Origin: Helicoverpa zea
Lineage: Eukaryota > Arthropoda > Insecta > Lepidoptera > Noctuidae
Length of the DNA: 64,000 nucleotides
Direction of reading: 5' to 3'
Assembly: GCF_022581195.2 (NCBI RefSeq)
Contig: NC_061463.1
Coordinates: 3,410,001 to 3,474,000 of the forward strand
Shown here piece by piece: positions 50,743-62,086 of the stretch. The notes under the pieces were generated by a model. The model worked only from the letters and a program-made list of their open reading frames with translations, ran no database searches and had not been told where the DNA came from. How positions within the stretch are numbered: position 1 is the first letter of the stretch; each line of letters begins with the position of its first letter. A program made the position numbers and the translations under genes.

Positions 50743-53700
50743 GGTGTATACGTTGGCGGAGCCTCGAACCGCCCACACATCCGATAAGCGACCATTGCCA
50801 TGAAGGATTATTGAATTCATTCCTCTTAATGTCAAAGAGACCCCTTTTATTTGACGTCGGGGATTGAAAGCCCTTCTTATATACGATGTGTAATCAAACT
50901 CAATCGACTTCGTGGAAATCAGGACTCAACAAAGTTATTTTTTCTTCTTTTTTCATGTTGTAGGTATTGTAATTAAAAACGTGATAATTAAAGCAGTGAT
51001 TAAATCTGCAGCACATTTGCATTTTGTATTAGCAACATCTAATATTTATAGAAAAAGTTGTCAAATAAACAAAGTTGCAGAAAAAGCGACTCAAAATTTT
51101 ACACTCCCCCAAAAAAGTTGCGATGCTTCCCAAAAAAGTACTTTTTCATTGAATATTCATAGAAAGAGTTTCAAAAATGTTTAAATAAATAAGAACAATC
51201 TTTGGCGAGGCTCAAAACAGTGAGAAAATGTAATATAACTAGCGTTGCAATATACAAGGTGTTGATTTGCATTTGTGCCATAGTTCAGGAGGAGGACATA
51301 CAATACGTAAATAATCGATTGGAATTACAGTAGATTGGAAATAACTAATATGCACTGCTTTTTTTGTCATTGTAATGTCGTGGTATTTCCGAAGTAATCC
51401 AATTTTATGAATGAAATTTATGAGTGATCGTTGCGTATGCTTTGTGTTTGCGTTTGTGTGAGGGTGCAGCACGGTTTTAACGCCAGTAACATACGCGCCA
51501 AGTTTAAATAAGGCTGGATAACATTTACGGAATTCCGAAAAAAAATGAAAGAAAAAAAATTACGTACCAATTTTTTTATTGATTTGGGTCGAGAATCATT
51601 AGCATAATTACCTCCTTGAATATGGCACGGATGCAAATCAACAGCTTGTATTATAATTTGCGGGTAGTCTGGGAACGAACGGTGTAATTAATATCAAGTT
51701 TGCGATAAATTTATGACGGCACACAGCCGGCCTCTTTTATTAAGCGATTTTAAACCTTATTGATATGGAGCCAAAGTGCTTTTCTAAAAGATTGGGGTAG
51801 AAAAAGATGGCCTTTGTAAAACCTATAATGCAAAGGTGAGAGATTTTTATTTCGGAAACAGGGACTATATATAATAGCCATTTTATGTTTTTGATGCGTT
51901 GATTCAGTATTCTTCAAGTTTTAGTTAAACCTTGTCGATTTACGAGTACAGTAAAAAAAAAAAAAAAACGAATTTTCTACACTTTATGACATGCAATTTT
52001 TCTGCTCATGTTACTTTTATTCTAGTATACACGATTCATTTCAATATTGACACTAAGATCTCAAAACCCATCCAAACATTCGACAGAATTAAGATCACTT
52101 CAAAATTATCCCACGCTTTAAGACTGCTCTCATATCAAGGAAATATCTTCATGCTTTCACGTAGGTTTAGTATATCTCACCTGAACCATACACTGTCAAG
52201 CCATATCAACTACATTGTCTTAAACTTTCGTTATCGAGTTATGGTATGGTGCAAGATACCGCGAACTTGCGAACTAAGCAAACTCGGTACATGGAGGTTT
52301 TAGTGTTTATAACCTGTACAAATATGTCGCCTGTTTATCTTCATTAAGATGGTGTCGATATCGGCAATATAAATTTTGTTATTTTTGATGTTCCAGTTTG
52401 CATAAAAAGAATGTGCCTACTAGATTAATTGGATTTTAATTGTCTATCCATAGGAAAATCATAACTATAGAGTTTCAGCATTGATGTCTCTGTGTCTAGT
52501 AACTAAATCAAGGAAGAGATAGGATATTGAAATCCGCTGCCAGACACCGATTTCAAAAAACTACACTCCATCAGCGTCGATTAAATGACTTTGCTTCCTC
52601 ATCACATTATCTCGTAAAATATAACTGACTTGATTATTAAAACTTGGACCACACAATATCCTTAGAATCTCACGGCAGCCTGCCAGCAAAAACAATCTAC
52701 GATAATCGGATTGTACCGCGATACAATCGCGTGCACACGACTCTGCCTATATTCCTCGTTACCATAGCAACTGCTTACCACTTCCCCGGCGCAAATATAC
52801 GAGAGCCATAATCTTTACTCGACTTTTCGTTTCCTCCGTAAAGTAGTGGATACAATTTGTAAAGAAAATATTGCGGGGATCCTTTCTCTTTAAAAGGTTA
52901 CATACGGATTTGTTTATATTGGCTCTGCTGAGTGTGTAGTGCGATTTGCTAGCAAACAGTTTCGATTTACCCAAGCGTACTCCTCTACTTTATGCGCTTT
53001 TACACTTTTGTAAAAAAAAAACACAGCTTTAATAATTCCCGACAGTTCTTCTCACAATATCGTATGAATATGAACGTGTTTACTACTCCTAAGTTCAGCC
53101 ATGAAATATAATGTCACAGGAACGTCTGCCACATAAAAACGTCCAACATAAAAGTTGTATGAAGATATAAAACACTGGGCCTCAATAAAACGCAAAAACA
53201 ACTTATTAAAATTTTACACCAACTGTAGCTAAATAATTAAACAGTGAAGAACATGAAATGATTTTCGGTCCGAGTAACATTATGTAAATTATATACAGTG
53301 AAACATGTAACTAGGGGTATACTTAAATAATAATTACCTTGGGTCATGTCGGGGTACAAATCATGTAGTTGAGACTAAGGTTTGCCGGTTTAACATAGGT
53401 TTATTATTATTAATGCGCAAGGAAACCGGCGATCACTGGGGATTGGTACAACGGAAGGTTCGTATTAGACCGCTAAGATATCATAGGAGCACACTTCACA
53501 TCTTACTCAGGATATTATACCAAATTAATGTTGTAAAGAGGGGTCCGACTTAGTGCCGTTCGAGGGTATTGCCAGAAGTGATTCCTGATCTGTATTTACG
53601 ACCTAAGTTCACAACTTGGGAATAGTAAAGTTTTTGAGAACTATAAGTGCTCGATTAAGATATATATGGGCTCGAAATTAACTCCACTAGAGATTATTCC

Positions 53701-54080
53701 TAAATAGATTAGAAGCACTTTGGTAATATACCATAGCAACTTGGAGAAATAATATTATAACAATAAATTATTGCATTAATCTCTTTACTGAAGTTTTATC
53801 TCCCGTTTGATTTCGAAGCAAACAAAATGAAATCAATTCAAACAAATCGAACTCCGATCAGTTGGAAAACGACTACACAACTCAAGATTACAATTTAACT
53901 ACAATACACACGGAATTGGATAACTTGAGATCCGAGAAAACCCTTCTGTTTATTCAATTAATCGCGCCGAGTACTAGACGATGAAATTCATTCGGATCTT
54001 AAAGTTCTGAAAGTAATCTCAGGATTTGAACCTTTGGAGAATAATCGCATCTCTTTCACACTTTCTACATCTGATAACGA

Positions 54081-54280
54081 TTAGAGTATCCACACACTAC
54101 AAACTTTTAGTCGGCCGATAGTTTGTTTGGGCGCATAATCAGTATGAAGATGATTGATAGGACGCTCATATCAAAGATCGGTTATTTTGCCGTTGTCAGA
54201 CCAATCAAGATTTTTTAATAAAAAAATTGACAAACCGTAGGGCAACTGTTGGCCGACTGTTTAGTCTGCGGGTACTGTTA
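54081..54280. mobile_element. MITE family 'tagtcggccga', copy C, with TTA target duplication
   Basis: The element 54084-54277 runs from gagtatccacacactacaaa to gtctgcgggtactg, with inner agtcggccgatagtt and aactgttggccgact. It is flanked by tta on both sides (54081-54083 and 54278-54280). It is the shortest of the three copies. Confidence 0.75.
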
Positions 54281-55049
54281 CAATCTAGAAGTAATGTCAG
54301 ACTTGTAACTTAATCCGTTCAGTTTGGCTGGAGATGGGATGGAATTTCATTTAGCGAATTAACATTTCACTATTCGAGATTTACGGGACTATTTTAAAAT
54401 TTTCCGCGGGTAATCCCATTTTAATTTGCGAGCTTTAAATTAGTCAGGAGCCTAGAGTTTTGATGAAATAGTAGCAATTTTTATTTAACAGTATCTACGG
54501 ATTCGTTCAGTTTCGTAAATTTTCTTGTTCTCGATTGTTTTTTCTTCCATGTTAGTTTACAAAGTCACCTTCTAGTGATCAAAGGGCCAAGTAAATACAA
54601 TACATAAGATAGTTACTTAGTTCTTATTCAAATTTTTAATAACTTATTAAGCATGCGACTTTGGTTCCCTGGTTATTGTAGAACCGACAACAAGTGAACA
54701 ACTCAACATAATTATATTATTAAGGAACCTACGCTAAATAACGTGTTATCGATTTGTAACTTTTTCACTACTTACCTATTTACCTATTTATTCATATAAA
54801 ATCAACAACAATACAAACTTGTTTTACAAAGTACTTGATCAAGTCTGACTCGGCTAATAAATTCGCTTTGTTCCATATACATAGTTTGACTCTATTTTGT
54901 TTTGCTAATAGATTTCATTAATAATATTATTGGAAATATTCAGTACATTTTATAAATTAATATTTTGTTATTATAGTTTTAACGACTTGCTTTGAATACT
55001 GAAAGTTTTCAATACTAAAATAACAAAGAGGAAACATTTTTTGTTTGTT

Positions 55050-55212
55050 TTTTTTTGTACCCTGAAGTCTTGAAAACTACTGAACCGATTCGTAAAATTC
55101 TATCAATGTTGAAAAGCTACACTCTTCCCGAGTAACATAGGCTATATTTTAACCCGGTACGAGCAATACTTATCACGGGACGCAAGTGAAACCGCGGGCA
55201 AACGGCTAGTTA
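55050..55212 (+). repeat. Dispersed repeat, 'cccgagtaacataggctat ... gctagt'
   Basis: It has aactactgaaccgattcgta, ttcccgagtaacataggcta and gggacgcaagtgaaaccgcg, then ggcaaacggctagt. It is the best-preserved copy of the family also seen at 25590 and 44731; a scrap (gtaaaactgcgagaaacagc) lies at 49388. Confidence 0.6.
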
Positions 55213-55864
55213 TAGTTATAACGGCTTACTTTGCATATCGTAGGTTTTATTTTATAAACATCCCAGCCCGCTTTGAAAGGACTAACTGTTTGTCCGCAAA
55301 TTAAATGCAAATGGCTTATCTCCTAAGTATATTGATTCGCCTTAATTAGTTAATTTGGACAAAAGAAGAGAATTATCCTGGGTAATTAGGTAAACAGTTA
55401 CTTTTTATAGACCTCAATGAGTCGTTAGTGTTTTAGCATTTATTTGGTTAGCTCTGTTGTTGCGATACTGAAAGACTGGATTATCCTCTTTTTTAAACTA
55501 GAATTTCGTACAATTTCATTATAGGACACTTGAGAGTTTTCTACCTATTTACGTAGCACTATTTATTTACATTACGTAACATTATTTTGTGAATTAAATT
55601 TTCTCATGTAATATTCAGTGTAAAATAAAAATACAGAGGCACTTAAACTTGCTCTTGAAAGTAGGACGGTATAATGGCAGTACCTATTTAGCCTGCTTGT
55701 CTATGTCTAGCACTAATTTACAGCAAATATACAAATATGTACAGACAAAAACAGGATATTTTAAGTTTATTTTCTTCAGCTTTGTTTGACGACTGTATAC
55801 CTATACATATTTTAAATTACTTATTTATTTTCTTCATATACATTGATATTTACATTAGGCAATA

Positions 55865-56138
55865 TACTTAAGTAGGGCTGCCATCTCGAATTTCGCCAAA
55901 CCCGGACAAACATTTAAAAAACCCGGACATTTGGCGTAAATCGCATTTTTCCCCCGAACCTAATTTGTAATCCCTTTACTATTAACATATACTTAAATTC
56001 AATGAGGTGCTTCCTTACATGAAAAGTGTCCGGGTTTTCCCCGGACACTTCTTGAAACCCCGCCCGGACGGCCCCGGACGGCCTCCAAACGAGGACTAAT
56101 CCGGGGAAACCCGGACGGATGGCAGCCCTATACTTAAG
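55865..56138. mobile_element. hAT-type MITE, 258 bp, 8-bp target duplication
   Basis: The element 55873-56130 has inverted ends tagggctgccatc and gatggcagccccta-type (gatggcagcccta). The flanks tacttaag at 55865-55872 and 56131-56138 are identical over 8 bp, the hAT length. The interior is rich in cccggac repeats and holds a strong hairpin, gtgtccgggttttccccggacac at 56028-56050 by its arms gtgtccggg and cccggacac. It ends 74 bp before the Lar exon at 56205. Confidence 0.85.
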
Positions 56139-56204
56139 TATTACAAATTTAATCTACATCTAAAATTTGTATCACTTTACTAACCTATTTTTTCTTCTTT
56201 ACAG

Positions 56205-56399
56205 CTGACAAAGCGCCTCCCGGCTTCCCCAACATCGCGCCACCACCTACTACCATGGTGGTAGAGGTTGGCCACACTGCCACACTCCCGTGCCAAGCTA
56301 CTGGCAACCCTTCGCCTAAAGTCAGGTGGCTATGGAACTCTTTGCCGCTGGACGTCGCGTCGAATCCGAGATATGCGCTCCTGAATGACAAGATGCATG
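56205..56399 (+). CDS. Lar: Lar receptor tyrosine phosphatase, Ig domain 2, main part
   Basis: This 195-bp exon follows a good pyrimidine tract and ends at gtgagt, phase 1-1. The incoming g from 17188 plus 'ct' makes Ala, then DKAPPGFPNIAPPPTTMVVE, VGHTATLPCQATGNPSPKVR and WLWNSLPLDVASNPRYALLN. GFP, the EVGHT-C strand, GNPSP, the W core and the NPRY motif correspond to Ig2 of fly Lar. The second Ig2 cysteine must be in the next exon, beyond 64000. The exon is separated from the Ig1 exon by 39 kb. A hAT-type MITE ends 74 bp upstream of it. Confidence 0.95.
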
Positions 56400-56872
56400 G
56401 TGAGTTTAGACTTTAATTGTGTGGTTATAGAGTTCGTTTTTAAGTGTTAGTTGTGGATGTGGAGTGTAGTCTTTTGTTATTGAGGAGAACTGATTCATGT
56501 TTACTTACTTCTTGTATCTTCATCGATAGGGAACATGTTTGGTATTTTAGGATATTATAAATATCTCTATAGCATAGGTATCCCACCGAGGATTTAGTCT
56601 TCAACTTATGATATCAAACTTGCTAATAATGAGTGCTCCACAAATATGCATAAAAATGATAACTTACTGCATTTTTAACGAACTTCCCAAAAGGAGGAGG
56701 TTCTCAATTCGGATGTTTGTTTTTTTTCTATGCCTATTTTATTTGCCACTCGTTGTTAAAAATTAAATAAGGTATATTTACTTTTCAGGCTTACAAAAAA
56801 TATTATTTTTTACAAAACACAATATTGGAACGTTTACCATGTAATGTTCGTAAATAAATAGGTAAAAAATAT

Positions 56873-57184
56873 ACAGTTACAGTTACAGTTACAGTTACAG
56901 CCTTTTTATCGTCCCACTGCTGGGCACAGGCCTCCTCTCTCACGGAGAAGGATTGAGCATTAATCACCACGCTTGCTCAATGCGGGTTGGTGATTTCAGA
57001 CTATATAGTCCAGGTTTCCTCAAGATGTTTTCCTTCACCTTTTTATCAGCCATTGGTGTCTAAGATATACTTAGAAAGTACATACAAACTTAGAAAAGTT
57101 GCATTGGTACTTGCCTGACCTGGATTCGAACCCGCGCCCTCATACTCGAGAGGTTGGTTCTTTGCCCACTAGGCCACCACGACT
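56873..57184 (-). repeat. SINE type B, full length, with (CTGTAA)n tail
   Basis: On the minus strand it opens gtcgtggtggcctagtgggc. It has box A (tggcctagtgggcaaag), box B (gggttcgaatcc, 57122-57133), gcaacttttctaagtttgta, caccaatggctgataaaaag, ccaacccgcattgagcaagc and cccagcagtgggacgataaa. It ends in a hexamer tail seen on the plus strand as acagtt units (56873-56900). Compared with the type A copy at 8111, the head is shared and the 3' half is different. Confidence 0.85.
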
Positions 57185-57608
57185 TACGAACGTGCACGAC
57201 GCACGACGCACGAAAAAATATAAATGGGCAAAAAATGTTGTTGCATCGGCTGAATATTGATGATGAAAAATATTTAATCAATAAAAAACTTGCATATTTG
57301 AATATATGGTAACTATCGCCGAAAAAATATTCCCAGTACAAAAATAATATATTATTCTTATAACCGTTGCAAATGACTGAAAAAATGCATTTTAAATGAA
57401 TATACTGGAAAAAATATGACGTTAATTTGGAATAGGTTATATTTGAGACAAATACACACCTACAACCTCTCCAAAGTATCAAAGTTTTGGATTAACTTAC
57501 ATTCAATTCTAGTTACTCAGGTAAGCCAGAAAAGTTAACAAAACACATACCTACCTATCTAATTTATGAATTACGAGAATGTGTTTATTATTTTTCATAG
57601 TTCTTCTA

Positions 57609-58019
57609 TAACGGGTTTGTCGTTCACAATCACATTAAATCCTATCGCATATACTTTATGATATTCTATGGCGAATTGTAAAAAAAATAACCAAATCCAT
57701 TAAGTGGTTTAACCACAGGAGTCATTTTTCGTTTTTATAATTTACAACATGATGTGTAAAGCAGAGATAAAGTTAGGAGTATCGAATGTTTTGATCAGTT
57801 GACAGCTGTCAGTTTTCAAGGGAGAATTTCGGTTGTTTGTAGTGACTGACTTTTATATGGTGTTCTAATTTTCGCACATTTTTATTGTATTTACTTTGTT
57901 TGAAAAATTCATTTTTTATTTTTACGATTTTTTCTTTTTCCTTTGTGTTAATCGTCATATTTTAACCAGTACATTAACGCATTTAATTTAATGTGATTGT
58001 GAACGACACACCCGATATA
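57609..58019. mobile_element. 411-bp MITE with 'cgggtgtgtcgttcac' ends, copy 1
   Basis: The inverted ends are acgggtttgtcgttcacaat and, reversed, atcgggtgtgtcgttcacaa, continuing cattaaat. The interior (gttttgatcagttgacagct, gtaaagcagagataaagtta) matches copy 2 throughout. The flanks are TA-rich, suggesting a TA target. No coding frame. Confidence 0.8.
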
Positions 58020-59810
58020 TTTTAAATCTATTATTCCGCGTACTATTTAAAAATATTTTTTCATAATATCACGTTCCACCAATTTTAAAACTCACTCCAA
58101 AGTCTTCGCAAGCGGAGTCGCGAGGAGAGCCTTTATCAAATAAAGCCAAGTCCACACGAACGATAAATCATTGCGACCGCTCTCAACATGAAATTGTTTT
58201 ACCGACCTCCTGCATCACTTAGTGTCACCTACAATTAAGTTTAATTAAGAAAAGATGGCCACGATTAAAACACGCCGTAGAGAATTTAATTTGCAAATCT
58301 TAATGAAACTTCGTCGTGTAGTCGAGCTTTCGAGCCACAATATGATAAGAAGCGTCCCGACGAAATGTTAATTATATCAAGTTTTAAGTACCGCGAAAAA
58401 CGCTGAAATATACGGAAATGTGACTCGAATTTACGCGCTTATTTTTTTTCTGGAGCTATTTTTTTAGGTCATTCAGGGGAATTTCGTGCCTGAATTTCGG
58501 TAAAACGCGTTGGCAACGTACTTTGTTTATTTAGCACTTACAAATAATACAGTAACATTATTCGTTAATGTATTTTCGGATAGTTCTTATGTCGATAGCA
58601 TTTGTTTTTCTTACAGAACAAATATCAATAGAAATGTAACGTAACCTATTTCTATTTATCGTCGCCAATAAGACAAATAGTTCTTATTCTTAAAAAAGCT
58701 TCAGTATCAACATTGATATTAGTAAAACAATACCTAATATTGGTCGTGTTTACTTAGTTCCTTCTAAACTTAGCTTGTCTTACAGCGACAGTACTTTGTT
58801 TAACATCGCCAACAAAACAATTATAACTTTATCTCGAACATCTAAAAGTAAATCCACATCGCCATCACAAATTCAGCAACAATTAAACCCGTCCATCTGT
58901 ATTCTGAAATGTTAATAATTTCAATTTTAATGCCATTATGCACTTCACAAGAGGTGAGAAAGTAATTTAAATTCAGTTAGAGCAAGCCACGGGAACTCAC
59001 CGTGGGCTCTTTTAATCTCATTAATTTTAATTTATTCGAGCAGATTATTTCTCCTCGGTCGAATATTTCGTAGCTTCGAGGTAATGGATGTAAATATTGA
59101 TAGCTGTAAAAACATATCGGGCTTGCAACTCGATTTTTCAGCGCTCGTTGCAAACGCCTTTGCGGATAAGCCGGGTACGGCCTTTTGTAGTAGCTAATCG
59201 AAAATCCTTTTTTTGTTGAAACAACGTTTTTTTGAAACTGCCAACCTAAATTCTGGCGTATCTTGTAGCAACAAATTCACATATTCTATTGTTTGTACTT
59301 TACAAAAGGCACGCAACTATTGTGCCTTTTTATTTCATTTATCTGTTGTTCTAAATTCATATTCAAATTAGCTGTCAATGTTTTTAGAACTAATGTAATT
59401 CGAAATTCAAAAATTAATGACAGTTTTGTAGATTACCAGACTACGTTCTAATTTCAAACCATCACATTAAAAAAAGTACTCAAAAGCAAACGAAACTCCT
59501 TGCTTACGTTATTTACCTTAAACCTCCTTACTAAGCAACGGCCAATAATAATTACGTTCTCAGCTTACATTATGAAAATACAGGGAAGGTGTCGCCCTTC
59601 TACGCTGTCAGATAAACTAAGGAACATTATTATACACAGGTGCCTCTCAGTGCAGGCTTGATCGATCCACAGCTTAGTGGAACTGCTAATGGGCACACGG
59701 ATTTAAGATAATGATGCTAAATTTGGAAGGTGTGGCTTGAGTGTGGACTGTGATAGTGGTGGTAATCATTTTTGTTTTGCTGTCTTTTTTTTTTTAAGTC
59801 TTAACGTATT

Positions 59811-60222
59811 ATATCGGGTGTGTCGTTCACAATCACATTAAATCATATCGCATATACTTAATGATATTCTATGTCGAATTGTAAAAAAAATAACCTAATC
59901 CATTCAGTGGTTTAACCACAGAAGTCATTTTTCGTTTTAATAATTTACAACATCATGTGTAAAGCAGAGATAAAGTTAGGAGTATCGTATGTTTTGATCA
60001 GTTGACAGCTGTCAGTTTTCAAGGGAGAATTTCAGTTGTTTGTAATAACTGACTTTTATATGGTGTTTTAATTTTTGCACATTTTTATTCCATTTACTTT
60101 GTTTGAAAAAATCATTTTTTTATTTTTAGGTATTTTTCTTTTATCTTTGGGTTAATCGACATATATTAACCAGTATATTAACACATTTCATTTAATGTGA
60201 TTATGAACGACACACCCGATAT
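59811..60222. mobile_element. 412-bp MITE, copy 2, same orientation
   Basis: The ends are atatcgggtgtgtcgttcac and its complement with one mismatch over 33 bp. It differs from copy 1 by scattered substitutions (for example catatcgc for cctatcgc) and one or two single-base length changes. It lies about 2.2 kb from copy 1, in direct orientation. Confidence 0.8.
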
Positions 60223-61698
60223 ATGTACTTATAACGAAGAGATGACTAAAATATAAAAAAGCACATAGGGTACATTGTATACCAACTGTATTACCTACCT
60301 AATTTTATGTTCATTTCATTAGAGAACAGTGTGGAATGCGAGCACATAGTGTGAGCAACACATTGCTGAGCAACGTTGGCCAACGATGTTTCTGTAACGT
60401 TCCAAAGGCTCGTGCGATCGAACTTTCCAGCAATTTACTGTTGCTTCTATAACCTATCTGTCATTTTGCGATTAGAGATGATTTATTTAGATCTATGGTA
60501 AAAATTCACCGTCGTACCACAAAAACATTTAAACGCCTGAATTTCGTTGGTAGAATATGTTTTACCATCGAGGGTTACTACCCGTTCATTTGAATCGATT
60601 CTGTACAATCGATTTATTGTCACGTCATGTGTTTCGATTACATGTTTACAACCCGTGTTTAAAAAGTTATTGATTGTTTTCTTGTAATTATGTCTGTTTA
60701 CATAACTTTTCCCTGTTATATTATTGTTTAATTGTTATTATATTATCTCCCAATGTCGCCTGCTTTCTCAAATTACAACTTGACATACCTTCAAATCCAA
60801 CACAAAGAAGTTGACTTTTTGTTGAACAATATTTTGCATTTATAAGACTACTAAGAATGGCATGTTCTATAAAACCTTATAACCAAATCACACACTAATA
60901 TTCGACATAAAACGAGTTATTTATGAATATTAATCATTCATAAGTAGCGCAGCCCTATAGCTCTATAGTTCAGTTATCGATAAACCAGTAACGACATTGC
61001 TATCGACTGCTCTTGAACATAATTTCATCGATATTATATCGATGGACTTAATCTATTTGTGTTAGAGGTTAATTTTATGGGAATAGTTGCCATATAATTA
61101 GGTATGTTAGGTGAATTTTGTGATTATCTGCTTAACACTTGTTAAGAAAATATGATATTCAGTGTTATATATTGATTTTTTCACAGTTGCAAAGCGTAAT
61201 CTTTAGGTATGAGTACCATACATGAGAACGTAAATATTTGAAATGTACGTAAATTACAGTTATCACTTTATTCTTGTAAGATATAGGTATCCAAGATGTA
61301 CCCGTCAGCATATTAAAAATAATTTCAATATCGCCTATCATTGAACAACTTTAGACTGAATTACTAGACGGATCTTGATTTTGGACTCATAAACAAAATT
61401 CACCCAAATAAAACACCCAGATTGTACCTTTATCACCAACCAAACCTTACCTTTATTGAAAACAATATTTTTTATACTCCTGACGTAATTATAAACGTCA
61501 AGAGACAATGGTTTACGGTCCATCCCATCGGTTAATGAACCAGTAAAACTTAGCAGTTGACAATAATGGCAGTCGTGGATCTAAAGATGCTGGATGGCGC
61601 TCTTTTATGATCCACTTTTATGTTGAGTGCTGTAATCTTAGCATGGATGTGTCATAAAAATTGTGGAGGTAAAGTTGTGTTGGATTGGTTTGAAATTA

Positions 61699-61747
61699 AT
61701 ATATATATATATATATATATGTAATTGTAATATGTATATATATATAA
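61699..61747. repeat. (AT)n microsatellite
   Basis: Alternating at runs for about 22 bases, then a gap and a second short run (gtatatatata). Confidence 0.8.
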
Positions 61748-62086
61748 TACATTATGCACGAAAAATATTTTAGTTACCGAAAACAATGACCATGGGTTAA
61801 CATTTTTATGTTAACCCTTTAAAGCTCAAAAAAAATATTGAATTAATTTATTATTATTTTGTCATTTATTGTTTATTTAGATCTTACAAGTGCTCAAAAA
61901 AATGAAAATAAAAATCTGGTATACATATATATCCAAATATAGTATGTTGTAAATGTGCTACATTGCGAAACACAAGAACATGTACAGTTTGATATCAGTG
62001 TTGCATATTTACAACAGTGCCCACGTTACAGAATAAAATGTAGATATAAATGGAAAGCAAAATATATTTTAAAAAAAACATATTTA

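Larger units (their letters stand above)
17189..56204 (+). other. Lar giant intron between Ig1 and Ig2 (39 kb)
   Basis: The donor is gtaagt and the acceptor cttctttacag. I found no host exon within it, and any alternative mini-exon would be too short to see by eye. The recognisable elements are listed separately. Stretches where I saw nothing are about 17.2-19.9, 20.0-21.39, 23.6-25.5, 27.4-30.5, 30.9-32.5, 32.8-37.0, 40.6-43.5, 44.9-45.6, 48.9-49.8, 50.8-54.0 and 54.3-55.0 kb. A G+C-rich patch at 38575-38725 (gctgccggcgcagctgg onward) contrasts with its surroundings but could not be classified. Confidence 0.7.

Noticed and set aside
57090..57482. 130-codon minus-strand frame
   Set aside because: Its end is the translated tRNA head of a SINE and the remainder has no recognisable domain.
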